Source: Rhodanobacteraceae bacterium (GTDB taxonomy: Bacteria; Acidobacteriota; Terriglobia; Terriglobales; Acidobacteriaceae). From it: a stretch of DNA of 42,858 nucleotides. The notes below the pieces were generated by a model, which worked only from the letters and a program-made list of their open reading frames with translations, did not search any database and had not been told where the DNA came from. Positions 7,421 to 15,715 of the stretch are shown piece by piece. The number at the start of each line of letters is the position of its first letter. Position 1 is the first letter of the stretch. The stretch is from assembly GCA_903970285.1 (NCBI GenBank), contig CAJCHN010000047.1, positions 1 through 42,858 on the forward strand. The letters are read 5' to 3'. The translations under genes were made by a program, and so were the position numbers.

Positions 7421-10400
7421 CAGTCCGCCTCCCCGGCATAGCGTGTGTTGCGCTTGGTGGTTGCCTGCGCGATCTGGTCCATGGCGCCGCTGTTCAGCCA
7501 GTTCTTGACGCTGGCGGCATCGAGCGCGTCCACATCCCAGTAGTGGTTGTGGGTGTCGCCTCCGGATCCGCCCGCGCCGAAGCGAGCGGAGGTGTTGCGC
7601 AGGTACATGCCCGCGATCTCCGCCTCGGATGCGCCTCCGTTCATGGCGTCGATGTACGCGCCGTGGGTACTGGTGGCGGCCGGATTCGCCACCGTCTCCC
7701 CGAGGATTGTATGAATGAATCCTTCGTTCCTGCTGGTCGCCAGGTCGCCGAAGCCGGTGATGCGCCCGCCGGTGTGGAACTGCACGGCCGAGGCGGCTCC
7801 ATAATCGTGGCCGCCGCGCGCGAGTTGGTTGATCTCGTCGGTCAGGAACTTCTGCTCCTTCGAGATGTACTGTGTCTGGGCCCACTGCGCCGCGCTGCCG
7901 CCGAACTGCTGCGCGATCGCCGAGTAGCCGGAGACGGCCACCTGATTGATGGCGCTGATGGCCGAGTCGGCAGAACCGCTTCCGCGCGAATACATCTGCT
8001 CCGCCTGGTCCATCTGCGGCCGCATGTTGCTCTTGAAGTACTTCGCCGCACCCAGCCGGTTGCCCTCGCCCGTCGCCCAGCTGATAAGCCCGGTCGCGGC
8101 GCCTACGCCCGCGCCGATCGCTCCGCCGATGGCCGCGCCCATGGGGCCGCCCAGCATGCCGATCGAGGCGCCCAGCTCCGCGCCCGAGGCTGCCCCGGTG
8201 AGGACTCCAGAACCTTTGCCCGACTCGAACGTGCTGACGAGCCCCTGAAAGCCCGTGTAAGCGCCGAGGCCCGCGCTCGCGAGCGATCCAAACTGGCCTG
8301 CCACTCCGGCGGCGCCCGAGGCCATGCCGCCTGCTGCACCCGCCTGCTGCATCGCCTGCTGCGTGGCCTGCGTACTCAGGCTGTCATCCCCGCCGAAGCT
8401 GCCCAGGCCGGTGGCCATGTCGCTGGTGTCGCCGGTCATGTATCCGGCAAAGCCGCCCGACTCTCCGTTGTCGGCGAACGGCGCGGCAGTGGACGAGTTG
8501 TTCCAGAACGATGCGAGGTTCGCGCCCGTGCTGGCCAGCATGGACGCGCTCGACAACATCGAACTCCCAATGCCGCCGCCAGCCGGAAGCACCGCGGCTG
8601 GAACCGAGGTCGAGGATGTGCCGCCGAAGCCGAAAGCACCTTGGCTTGATGTGCCGATGGAACCCCCGAATGGCTGCGTTCCCGGCCCACTGACGGCTCC
8701 AGGCGAGGTCGAGCTATGGTTGATGCCAACGCGCTGTGCGAGCGCGCCCAGCGGACTGCTGGCGAAGCTGCCGGCGCCTCCACCGAGACCGCCCAGGTGC
8801 TGGCCTATTCCTCCGGCGTGCCCAGCGCCGCCCACCTGGTTGCCGAAGACGCTGGAGAAGGCCGCCGTCTGCGCCAGCCATCCGGAGATGATCTCGAACA
8901 TCATCTGCTTCATCCGGTTCTGAATGAACTTGACCGGGTTGTCGAACGCGCCCTCCAGCATCCCTGCGATCGAGTGCGCCATCTGCTGGTTGGCGTCCTC
9001 GATCTGCGCGTTGGCGATGCGGTCGGCGTCGACCTTCTGCTTCTCATAGTCGGCGAAGGCATTCTGGGTGACGCCCGGTTTCGACTCTTCGGCGTTGATC
9101 TTGGCCAGCATCGCCGTGTGCTGCGCCTGGATCTCCGCGATCGAGGAGCGATACTTGTCGACCCACGAACCCAGACCATCGCCGCGGCCCTTCGCTTCTG
9201 ACGCGGCGGCTTCGCGATCGCGCTGGAGCGTCTCGTCATGTAGCGTCTGTTCGAGCTGCGCACGCTGTCGCGAAGCGTTCGAAACGTCGGCATCGTTGCC
9301 CGCCTGAAGTTGCGCCCGCGCTGCGATGTGGACCTGGTCATTCTGATTCAGGTCGCCGTAGAACCTGACGTAGGCATCGGCTCGACGGTTCAGGCTCTGC
9401 TGCAGATCGTGATCGATCTTGCCGAACGCGCCGAGCTGATCGGCCGTGCTGCGGTCCAGTTCGGCCTGCTGCTCTTCGTCGAACCTCTTCTGCGCATCGG
9501 CCATCTCGCGATACATCTGGGCGGTCGCGGTGGCACGATCCCTGGCTGCCAGCGCGGAGTCCTGGCCGGGCGCATTCTGATCCGCGTAAAGTCCCTTCTT
9601 CTGCCGCTCGTCGATGTCTCCGAGACGGTCCATGCCCTGCGCCTGGATCTTGCCGTAAGCCGGCAGCGTTGCCTCCTGTTCGGCGCGCGCGCGCTTCTCG
9701 ACAGCCTCCTGTTCGTCCTGCATGCGCTTCAGGAACTCGTTGTTATAGCGCAGCTCGACCGCGTTGATCTCAGACTGTGTGCCGATCCCGGAGCGGCGGA
9801 TCTCCGCTTCCGCCTGCAGCTTCTGAGCCAGCAGAAGCGCGTTCCCCTGCAGCCCCGCGTTGGTCGCTTCGTTCTGCAGAGTGACAGTCTTTTCGGTCAC
9901 TGCGCGTTGTAGCTCAACCATCTTCGCCGCGGCCTCAGCGCGAGCCGTGGCATCCTGGATGGCTTGCTTCTGAGCTCCACTACTGCGTAGGCCGCCACCC
10001 TGAGCACCCGCGTCCTGGGCGCTGGTGTACCGCTGATTCTCACGATTCAGCTCCAGGCGCTTCTGCAGCTCGGCGTTGATCTTCTGCCGGCCTCGCAGCT
10101 CCGAGTCTGCGGCGTGGTTCGCCTCAATCTGCATGAGCGTCAATTCATGCTGCATCGAGAGCGCCTTCGGATCGAGGGCGTCCGACTGGCCCTGCGACTT
10201 GAACCCTTGCCTCACCATCTGCGTGCCGCCGAACAGGCCCCCCAGGGCACCGGAAAGCGATGTCATGTTTCCGCCGAGAGCCGACAGAATTCCGGACCAG
10301 GCGGTGTCATGGATCTGGGTACCAACATCCCTGAACGTCTTCGCGGCCTCGGTAGCTTCGTTGATACGTTCAGTCGCGGTCTCGATCGAATGAGGATTGA

Positions 10401-10872
10401 TAAAGTCCTCATCCTTGTGCGCCTGGACCTGCCGGTTGTATTCCTGCGCGACAGCGTTGAGCGAGATGTACTTGTCGTAGAGGTTGTAGACAGCCGCGGC
10501 GCCCCGGATGAAGACCTCGGCGATGGCTACGCTGGTGATCGCTCCCATCACGCTGGAGATAGCGGTGGTGATTGCTGGCATTCGAGACAGCATCGCCTCC
10601 AGCGCGCGAGGCAGCCGAAGCCCGAACTCCTGCGAAAGGAGCCTCACGGCATCGAGGTTCGTGGACATGTAGCCGCCCAGCGAGCGAGTCGCATTGCCTG
10701 CACGGGTCATGGAGGCAGCGGTTGTGTTGAGCTGCGCCGTGAGCGCCTGCAGCGAGGCCGAATTCGCCTGGATGGCCGGCACGAGCTGATCGAACGAAGC
10801 GATAGTCTGCTTGACCGCGGGAACGGCCTGCGCGTTATTGACCGTGATGACGATCTCGACTGCGTTGGGCAT
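7420..10872 (-). CDS. Tail tape measure protein
   Basis: 1150 aa, by far the longest gene, with the expected make-up. It has an N-terminal helical region with a hydrophobic patch (ITTAISSVMGAITSVAIAEVF, about residues 100-120). Long charged coiled-coil stretches rich in Q, E, R and A follow at about 225-650. A Gly/Ala-rich hydrophobic section then includes GMLGGPMGAAIGGAIGAGVG near residue 910. GGAGGACGATC precedes the ATG at 10872. The family sets tail length at about 1.5 angstrom per residue, so a tail near 170 nm is expected. I see no lysozyme or peptidase motif in it. Two chaperone-like genes lie directly upstream, as usual. Confidence 0.9.
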   Translation of the reverse strand: MPNAVEIVITVNNAQAVPAVKQTIASFDQLVPAIQANSASLQALTAQLNTTAASMTRAGNATRSLGGYMSTNLDAVRLLSQEFGLRLPRALEAMLSRMPAITTAISSVMGAITSVAIAEVFIRGAAAVYNLYDKYISLNAVAQEYNRQVQAHKDEDFINPHSIETATERINEATEAAKTFRDVGTQIHDTAWSGILSALGGNMTSLSGALGGLFGGTQMVRQGFKSQGQSDALDPKALSMQHELTLMQIEANHAADSELRGRQKINAELQKRLELNRENQRYTSAQDAGAQGGGLRSSGAQKQAIQDATARAEAAAKMVELQRAVTEKTVTLQNEATNAGLQGNALLLAQKLQAEAEIRRSGIGTQSEINAVELRYNNEFLKRMQDEQEAVEKRARAEQEATLPAYGKIQAQGMDRLGDIDERQKKGLYADQNAPGQDSALAARDRATATAQMYREMADAQKRFDEEQQAELDRSTADQLGAFGKIDHDLQQSLNRRADAYVRFYGDLNQNDQVHIAARAQLQAGNDADVSNASRQRAQLEQTLHDETLQRDREAAASEAKGRGDGLGSWVDKYRSSIAEIQAQHTAMLAKINAEESKPGVTQNAFADYEKQKVDADRIANAQIEDANQQMAHSIAGMLEGAFDNPVKFIQNRMKQMMFEIISGWLAQTAAFSSVFGNQVGGAGHAGGIGQHLGGLGGGAGSFASSPLGALAQRVGINHSSTSPGAVSGPGTQPFGGSIGTSSQGAFGFGGTSSTSVPAAVLPAGGGIGSSMLSSASMLASTGANLASFWNNSSTAAPFADNGESGGFAGYMTGDTSDMATGLGSFGGDDSLSTQATQQAMQQAGAAGGMASGAAGVAGQFGSLASAGLGAYTGFQGLVSTFESGKGSGVLTGAASGAELGASIGMLGGPMGAAIGGAIGAGVGAATGLISWATGEGNRLGAAKYFKSNMRPQMDQAEQMYSRGSGSADSAISAINQVAVSGYSAIAQQFGGSAAQWAQTQYISKEQKFLTDEINQLARGGHDYGAASAVQFHTGGRITGFGDLATSRNEGFIHTILGETVANPAATSTHGAYIDAMNGGASEAEIAGMYLRNTSARFGAGGSGGDTHNHYWDVDALDAASVKNWLNSGAMDQIAQATTKRNTRYAGEAD

Positions 10873-11295
10873 CTAGGATCGTCCTCCGCGCAGCTTCTGG
10901 CTGCAGGCATGGCACTTGGTCTGGTGCGGGTTGTCCTGGCGCTCGCCACAGCGCGGGCACGGCGGGTGCTCGCGCTCGAACTCCAGGCGCGCGCGCTTGA
11001 CGGCCACCATGCCGGCGATGTCGGCCTGGGTGAAGCAGTCGGGTGGGAACGAGATGCCCAGCTCCAGCGTGTTGGCCAGCTCCAGGAGATATCCAGCACG
11101 CGTGTAATAGCCGGGGGAGATCTCGCGCAGCGGCTCATCGGCGCGGATCCGTTCCGCCTCCTTGGCGCTGATACGGTCCGTCAGTTCGTCCAGTCGATGG
11201 CGGCGCAGCGACTCCTCAAACAGGGTGCGGACGGCGAGCTGCAGGCCGTCCGCGTCGCGCTCGATCGAGACACGATATGGAAGAGCGTGGTTCAC
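10873..11295 (-). CDS. Tail assembly chaperone candidate (downstream member), zinc-ribbon C-terminus
   Basis: 140 aa. The start is GTG, overlapping the previous stop as GTGA, so translation is coupled. The N-terminal 100 residues are helical and charged. The last 40 carry CPRCGERQDNPHQTKCHAC, a clear four-cysteine zinc ribbon. It occupies the slot of lambda gpT between chaperone G and the tape measure. No slippery heptamer is visible at the junction, so a G-GT programmed frameshift is not supported and separate translation is likelier. A zinc ribbon is unusual for this position; a tape-measure-binding role is inferred from context. Confidence 0.5.
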   Translation of the reverse strand: MNHALPYRVSIERDADGLQLAVRTLFEESLRRHRLDELTDRISAKEAERIRADEPLREISPGYYTRAGYLLELANTLELGISFPPDCFTQADIAGMVAVKRARLEFEREHPPCPRCGERQDNPHQTKCHACSQKLRGGRS

Positions 11296-12053
11296 GCGGC
11301 CGGCGTCTCCTGGGGATCAGGATCAGCGGTGAAGGCCGTCAGGTTCGGATCGAAGATCTCCTTCGCGGCGATGAACTTGTGGAAGGCGTCCATCTCATCC
11401 TGGATCTGCTCGCGCGACGTGAGCGGCGAGCCGCCGACGCCGTAACCATCGACCGAGAGGATCAGCTCGTCGTACAGCTCGACCAGGGCAAAGTGTCCGC
11501 CGAAGTGAATCGTCTTTCCGGTGCGGGATCCGCCGATGACCATGCTGCGGGTGGAGGCGTCGCGATAGCGTTTGTGCTGCGCGGGCGTGGGCGGACGGAA
11601 GATGTGCTTCAGGCCGGTGAAGCGCAGCATCCTGCCATCGTCGCCGGGCCACACCGCCTCGATCGACACCTCGTCCCCTGCAGGCGAGATGACGTATTCA
11701 TCGTCGGCCGGAGGCGTCGCCGACGCCTGGCAGAGTGTGATGCCCACCTGCATCCGGTGCGCCAGCGGGATGCGCGAGGTCCACTCCGGCAGATCCTCGA
11801 TGCGGCCGCCATTCGAAAGCTTGTAGCCGTCGACAGACTGGATGACGCGCTCGGCCAGAACCACGGACGCGGTCTGGTAATCGGCTGTGGTTTCGCGTCC
11901 CTCTGAGGTCTGCTCGCTCGTGATGCGGAAGGCGGCGAAGTACGCCAGATAGTCTTCCTTGCGGACGCGCCGGCAGCGGAAGGTAAAGGTCTTGCTGCGA
12001 TCGTGCAGGACGATGGTGCGGGGCTGAGACGGATTCAACAGAACTTCAGACAT
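11292..12053 (-). CDS. Tail assembly protein/chaperone candidate
   Basis: 253 aa from ATG at 12053 with GAGGAAG upstream. The N-terminus (TIVLHDRSKTFTFRCRRVRKEDYLAYFAAF) has the strand-turn-helix look of tail assembly chaperones, where a short beta segment precedes an acidic helical domain. It has no signal peptide and no enzyme motif; GGSRTGKT at about 175-182 resembles a P-loop by chance but lacks a Walker B partner. It is separated from the tail tube gene by a 326-bp region with a terminator. Its place between tube and tape measure suggests the gpG-like chaperone role. Confidence 0.5.
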   Translation of the reverse strand: MSEVLLNPSQPRTIVLHDRSKTFTFRCRRVRKEDYLAYFAAFRITSEQTSEGRETTADYQTASVVLAERVIQSVDGYKLSNGGRIEDLPEWTSRIPLAHRMQVGITLCQASATPPADDEYVISPAGDEVSIEAVWPGDDGRMLRFTGLKHIFRPPTPAQHKRYRDASTRSMVIGGSRTGKTIHFGGHFALVELYDELILSVDGYGVGGSPLTSREQIQDEMDAFHKFIAAKEIFDPNLTAFTADPDPQETPAA

Positions 12054-12379
12054 GCAGCTTCCTCATGGGGTTGGGATCGGTGCGGTTTTGGACTTGCCAG
12101 GGTGAGGAACCCTGTCGTTCTTTGAGCGCCACGTAGGATGCGGCACTCATCCGGCGGCGAAGGGTGCTTCCGGCACTGCGGAGAGAAAAAGACCTGGGCG
12201 GACGGAGGAATGCTCCGCCCAGGGAAGAGAACGAGTTAGGCGAACTTCAGAACCATGCGGCGAGGGCCGATCTCATGAACGCGGAAGCGGATGAATGACC
12301 TTGTGAAATTGCGTGGGAACGCTTGGATTGACCATCGTGGATGACCTCTTTCTTTCCATGCCGCGTCTGCGGCGGAACT
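12054..12379. other. Intergenic region after the tail tube gene
   Basis: 326 bp without a convincing gene. It holds the terminator at 12185-12222. A short minus-strand frame with a ribosome-like AGAGG (ATG at about 12332) would encode only 20 residues (MVNPSVPTQF...). In a shifted frame the same DNA reads RSFIRFRVHEIGPRRMVLKFA up to a stop at 12236. That could be a small gene broken by one frameshift or chance. No promoter can be placed with confidence. Confidence 0.4.
12185..12222 (-). terminator. Rho-independent terminator after tail tube gene
   Basis: On the minus strand a 9-bp perfect stem CTGGGCGGA / TCCGCCCAG with an 11-nt loop is followed directly by GTCTTTTT. It lies 160 bp past the tail tube stop. 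It would limit read-through so that the abundant tube protein is made in excess over chaperones and tape measure. Confidence 0.7.
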
Positions 12380-13387
12380 TTATGCCGGAACCAGGTAGAT
12401 CGGCGTGTTGTTGATGACCACCGCGGAGATCGCGGCCTGCGCTCCGGACTGGATGGCGGTGGTCTCGTCGAACGACAGTGCCCATGTGACGACACCGTTG
12501 GTATTGCCCACCTTGTTCGCCTTGAAGCGCACGCTGGGCCAGGTGAACGAGAAGCGCAGGGCGTTGGCGCCGACGGTGCCGATGGTGATGCTGCAGCGGA
12601 TGCCCTGCTCGAACCACTGGTTGACATCGTCGACGGAGTTGGCGGCGATCGTCAGGTCGACCGAAAACTTCGCGTCCCCGTTCGAGTTTGAGGCGGCGTA
12701 CAGCCCATCTCCGGAACTCTGGAACGGCACCGTGCCGCGATCGACCTTGATCGAGATGGACTTCTGCCGTCCACTGAACGGCGTGGCGACTCCGGAGGCG
12801 GGCGTGATGGTGACGACGATGTCCGAGTTGAGGAAGTAGGCGTTCGGATTTGGCAGCGCGGGCAGCGCGGCCAGCATCGGCCCCTCGGTCCAGCGGCCGG
12901 TGCCGATCATGTCGAGACTCAGCATCACGGATCCGCGCTCGGCGATGTCAAGCGAAAGCGTCTTCGCGCTCATGTCCTGGAACTTGCGCTTCTGGTCGTT
13001 GGTCTCCTCGACGTAGACCGTTGTGCACGGCATAGTCGGGGTGGACTCGAGCATCGAGAAATTGTGGGTGTACGGTCCGGCTCCGGACGCGGCGTCTTGG
13101 CCGAAGAGCAGAGCGAGCGCCCATCCCATCAAGAAGACATCGGCTTCGGACTTGATGGTGCCATCCGTGTCCCACGCGGTGATCTGGTCGTCGGTGGCGA
13201 ACTCGGTGCCTTTGCCGGCCATGTTCTTATCGTTGCGGCTGGAGGGCTTGACCTGGAAGACGCTGGAGGCGTCGAAGCGCTGACGCTGGGTAAGGTTCGC
13301 GTCGGCCAGCACACCACCGTAGGCAGCCTGGGCATTGGCGCTGAGGACGAGATTACGATTGCTGGTTTTCTGCAGGACAAGCGCCAT
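12380..13387 (-). CDS. Major tail tube protein
   Basis: 335 aa; start MALVLQKTSNRN at 13387. It is beta-rich with alternating hydrophobic strands, e.g. AKTLSLDIAERGSVMLSLDMIGTGRW (about 140-165) and KFSVDLTIAANSVDDVNQWFEQG (about 240-262), matching tail tube folds. It is the only mid-sized protein between head-completion genes and the chaperone/tape measure pair, and it is followed by a terminator, as expected for a high-copy protein. No sheath gene lies next to it. That argues for a non-contractile tail. The family cannot be named from sequence alone, but the role is well supported by order. Confidence 0.75.
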   Translation of the reverse strand: MALVLQKTSNRNLVLSANAQAAYGGVLADANLTQRQRFDASSVFQVKPSSRNDKNMAGKGTEFATDDQITAWDTDGTIKSEADVFLMGWALALLFGQDAASGAGPYTHNFSMLESTPTMPCTTVYVEETNDQKRKFQDMSAKTLSLDIAERGSVMLSLDMIGTGRWTEGPMLAALPALPNPNAYFLNSDIVVTITPASGVATPFSGRQKSISIKVDRGTVPFQSSGDGLYAASNSNGDAKFSVDLTIAANSVDDVNQWFEQGIRCSITIGTVGANALRFSFTWPSVRFKANKVGNTNGVVTWALSFDETTAIQSGAQAAISAVVINNTPIYLVPA

Positions 13388-13393
13388 GGCAGG

Positions 13394-13705
13394 CTAAGCT
13401 CCTTGATGCGGATCGGAATGCGCGGAAGACGGTTCGGCAGCGGGCGAAGCTTCAGCCGGGGTCACCAGCGTGGGCTGCGGAGCGGCTGCGGGCGGCGCCA
13501 GCTCGAAGATAAGAGCGCCGCTGATGCGGAAGTCGCGCAGCCAGGGCCACTCGAACGACTTCTCCACCTTGGTGCTCTGGCCGGGCGTGAAGACCAGCGC
13601 GCGGCGGTTGCCGGTAATGGTGAGTGGATGGCCCTCGGCAATCTCCAGGCCGGCGCTGTTGAGCTGGACCTGCACGAAGTCGGGCTGGGCTCGATTCTGC
13701 ATCAT
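13394..13705 (-). CDS. Small protein between tail terminator and tail tube, unknown
   Basis: About 103 aa. Two adjacent ATG codons (13705 and 13702) follow AGGAGG; the second has better spacing, so the product may begin one residue later. The upstream stop overlaps the first ATG. A compact beta domain (VQVQLNSAGLEIAEGHPLTITGNRRALVF...ISGALIFEL, residues 12-70) is followed by an Ala/Pro-rich disordered tail. It has no membrane or zinc motif. It fills the place of a Mu gp38-like gene, but the sequence does not resemble that family clearly, so no function is given. Confidence 0.6.
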   Translation of the reverse strand: MMQNRAQPDFVQVQLNSAGLEIAEGHPLTITGNRRALVFTPGQSTKVEKSFEWPWLRDFRISGALIFELAPPAAAPQPTLVTPAEASPAAEPSSAHSDPHQGA

Positions 13706-14205
13706 TCGCCTCCTGTATCCGCGCCGGGATACGCGTTGGGCGCGGGAAACTGCGCGATGCCCGGAACCGAGATCTGCACCACGTAGGCCATGCCGGTGTT
13801 CGCTGTAGGGAGCGGAGTCGTCCGGCGATAAAGCAGCGGCTCGGACTGACCGCCGCCGCCGGCGAGCTGGATCCGCGCCCCGACCAGGATGTCCGAGACC
13901 TTGCCGGCCAGCGCCAGCGAGGCCTCGCGCTGCTGCTGGGGGTCCGGGCCCAGGTGCTCGTCCGCACAGATCACGCCGTACTGCTGCTCGGCGTTGTAGT
14001 TTTCTCCGGTGGTTTCAAACGTCTGCGCCGACTCCTCGGCAAAGAAGACGCGCGCTGCCGGCGGCGTTACGGTCAGCGCACCCTGTTCGTCGAAGTCCTT
14101 GTCGCCGATCGCGTCGACGTCGACGGCGTTGCCGAGCTGATCCTGCAGCAGCGCGATCATGGCGTTCCAGACGGGGATTATGGGCAGCGTGCGGCAGGCG
14201 CTCAT
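13702..14205 (-). CDS. Tail terminator/completion protein candidate
   Basis: 167 aa from ATG at 14205, overlapping the gpG-like gene by 4 bp. The layout MSACRTLPIIPVWNAMIALLQDQLG, then strands, an acidic helical middle (QQQREASLALAGKVSDILVGARIQL) and a strand-rich end (TGMAYVVQISVPGI), resembles tail terminator or Mu gp37-type proteins that cap the tail tube before joining the head. Position between the gpG-like protein and the tube gene supports this. No enzyme motif is present. The family assignment is by size, order and general look only. Confidence 0.5.
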   Translation of the reverse strand: MSACRTLPIIPVWNAMIALLQDQLGNAVDVDAIGDKDFDEQGALTVTPPAARVFFAEESAQTFETTGENYNAEQQYGVICADEHLGPDPQQQREASLALAGKVSDILVGARIQLAGGGGQSEPLLYRRTTPLPTANTGMAYVVQISVPGIAQFPAPNAYPGADTGGE

Positions 14206-14852
14206 GGAGTCACCGCCGCTTTGCTCACGCGGGCGCCAATGTGGCTTTCGAGCGCCAGCTCGATGTTGGTGGGGTCTTCGGGACGAAACACCAGGTACGG
14301 ACGCGCCGGAATGTTCTGGTGACGCGTGTGCGCGGAGATCGGCATCCCCTGCGCTGGTCCCTGGTAACGGGTGCGGACGTTCTCGTCGTCGCCGAACTCA
14401 TCGGTGATCGTGCGGGTGCCGAACTGGCGGAAGCGTCCGGAGTGGAAGTGCTGGCGCACGTTGACGCCGCGTCCGGGAATCTTCGCCTGCGCGCCGATAC
14501 TGCCGCCCAGCCGATCGCGAGAGCCGTACTGATGCACCGCCGCATAGACCAGGTTGGTGCCGATCGTGAGCCGATCTCCCTGCACCTGAGACTGGATAGA
14601 GCCGAACAGCCTGCCGGACATGATGAGCAGCTTGTGACCGGCGGTGTAGCCCTTCTTTTTTTTCGTGGAGGCCGCGAGCGCGGGCCAGCTCCCGGACGGA
14701 GAACCTTCGTCGCGGAATGTGCGCGCGACCGAACCCATCATGTACGCGCCGATGATCCGCAGCATATCCGGCACGTCGGAGACGGCGGCACCGAGCTGCC
14801 CGAGCGAGATCATCAGCTCGTGCTGGCGGATTGTGATGGCGGTCCCGGCCAT
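14202..14852 (-). CDS. Phage virion morphogenesis protein (Mu gpG-like)
   Basis: 216 aa starting at ATG 14852 (an upstream frame extension has shadow composition). Features of the Mu gpG/tail-completion S family are visible. MLRIIGAYMMGSVARTFRDEG...WPALAASTKKKKGY at about 30-70 has the helix followed by W.PL...T...K. LLIMSGRLFGSIQSQVQGDRLTIGTNLVYAAVHQYG at about 75-112 has L...G.L..SI and the YA..HQ.G signature. GpG acts in head-tail joining. The KKKK comes from a T/A-rich run in the DNA (14654-14662). Its neighbours, DUF1320 and a tail terminator candidate, match Mu gene order. Confidence 0.85.
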   Translation of the reverse strand: MAGTAITIRQHELMISLGQLGAAVSDVPDMLRIIGAYMMGSVARTFRDEGSPSGSWPALAASTKKKKGYTAGHKLLIMSGRLFGSIQSQVQGDRLTIGTNLVYAAVHQYGSRDRLGGSIGAQAKIPGRGVNVRQHFHSGRFRQFGTRTITDEFGDDENVRTRYQGPAQGMPISAHTRHQNIPARPYLVFRPEDPTNIELALESHIGARVSKAAVTP

Positions 14853-14856
14853 GGCG

Positions 14857-15291
14857 CTAGACGTATCCTTTGAGGTGGTGCTCGGTGAAGCGAAGATCCT
14901 GGTGCATCGGCTTGACGGCGGATCCGGTGGGCGTCTGCGGAGCGGCTGCGGTGGACGGCTGATCCAGCTGCACCTTACCGGAGGAGATATCCCGCAGCAT
15001 CTCCATCGCATCCTGGTAGCGGGACTCGACGGTCTCGGACATCTTCTGCGGCCGTCGCGAATAGAGCGAGTAGATGGTGAGGTCGCAGCAGATCGAGGTC
15101 AGCTCTTCGCTCGACTGCAACGGTACCTGGTAGCGGTTGCGGGTGTAGCCTTCGATGCGTCCGGAGGCCCAGTTGAGCGCCTCGGTCAACACCGCCTGGT
15201 TGACCTGCCCCGTCTTCTCATCGTCGGTCAGCTGCACGAGCTGGGCGATGGTCATGCGGACGAGCAGGTCGGACTGGGCGGCGTAGGCCAT
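14857..15291 (-). CDS. DUF1320 protein (Mu gp36-like)
   Basis: 144 aa from ATG at 15291. The opening MAYAAQSDLLVRM...LVQLTDDEKTGQVNQAVLTEALNWASGRIEGYTRNRYQVPL is the standard DUF1320 pattern: YA....L, a helix with LTD, then a helix with A...I..Y...RY.PL. The next segment (SICCDLTIYSLYSRR) also fits. In Mu-like phages this gene lies between the capsid and gpG and is a head-tail connector-type protein. The C-terminal ~30 residues are low-complexity. The family call is firm; the function is only inferred from order. Confidence 0.9.
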   Translation of the reverse strand: MAYAAQSDLLVRMTIAQLVQLTDDEKTGQVNQAVLTEALNWASGRIEGYTRNRYQVPLQSSEELTSICCDLTIYSLYSRRPQKMSETVESRYQDAMEMLRDISSGKVQLDQPSTAAAPQTPTGSAVKPMHQDLRFTEHHLKGYV

Positions 15292-15300
15292 GGCGGCGAG

Positions 15301-15636
15301 CTACTCCCGGTTGGGCTGCGCGATGGGTTCAAAGGCAGGTGCAGCCGCGGCTGAGGCCGCAAACGCCGCCAGGAGCGCTTCCTTGTTGGCCGCGGGATCG
15401 AGCGCCACGCCGATGGCTTCGCCGTGGGCGAGCAGCTCCGCGACGGTCAGCTTGGCGAGCGTCGAAGGGCCGAGGATGATGGGCGGCGGGACCAAATTCT
15501 CGGTGGTGATGATGCCCTTCGCCAGCAGCGGCAGCGCATCCTTCTGGGTAAGCTGGACCGTCTGCCCGCGAAGGTAGCGCTTCCTGTCGTGGAGCAGCAG
15601 CTTGTGCTTGACGGTGTACTTTTTGGTCTCTGCCAT
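15301..15636 (-). CDS. Mu gp35-position protein, unknown
   Basis: 111 aa from ATG at 15636 with AGGAGATAC upstream. The N-terminal half (YTVKHKLLLHDRKRYLRGQTVQLTQKDALPLLAKGIITT) is a small beta fold with a basic surface that looks like a minor head or tail-joining module. The second half is a helix plus Ala-rich tail. It sits between major capsid and DUF1320, where Mu has gp35. No motif fixes a function. A perfect 10-bp hairpin separates it from the capsid gene. Confidence 0.55.
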   Translation of the reverse strand: MAETKKYTVKHKLLLHDRKRYLRGQTVQLTQKDALPLLAKGIITTENLVPPPIILGPSTLAKLTVAELLAHGEAIGVALDPAANKEALLAAFAASAAAAPAFEPIAQPNRE

Positions 15637-15660
15637 GACGTATCTCCTGATCTTCGGTTT

Positions 15661-15686
15661 GCGGCGGCTGTGGTTGCAGCCGCCGC
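15661..15686. terminator. Perfect 10-bp hairpin after capsid gene (attenuator or mRNA stabiliser)
   Basis: GCGGCGGCTG and CAGCCGCCGC pair perfectly around a 6-nt loop, 30 bp past the major capsid stop. There is no following T-run on the minus strand, so it is more likely a partial attenuator or a 3' stabiliser for capsid mRNA than a full terminator. Confidence 0.5.
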
Positions 15687-15715
15687 GTTCCGCTGTCGGT
15701 TGTTTAGGATCTCAG

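Noticed and set aside
11295..11320. Programmed frameshift joining the two tail chaperones
   Set aside because: No XXXYYYZ slippery heptamer at the junction; GTGA overlap with coupled starts explains both products.
10114..11445. 443-codon open frame on the plus strand
   Set aside because: It crosses tape measure, chaperone and next gene boundaries on the opposite strand; shadow frame.
11490..11545. P-loop-like GGSRTGKT in the 253-aa tail protein
   Set aside because: There is no Walker B or other ATPase motif and the position is wrong; chance match.
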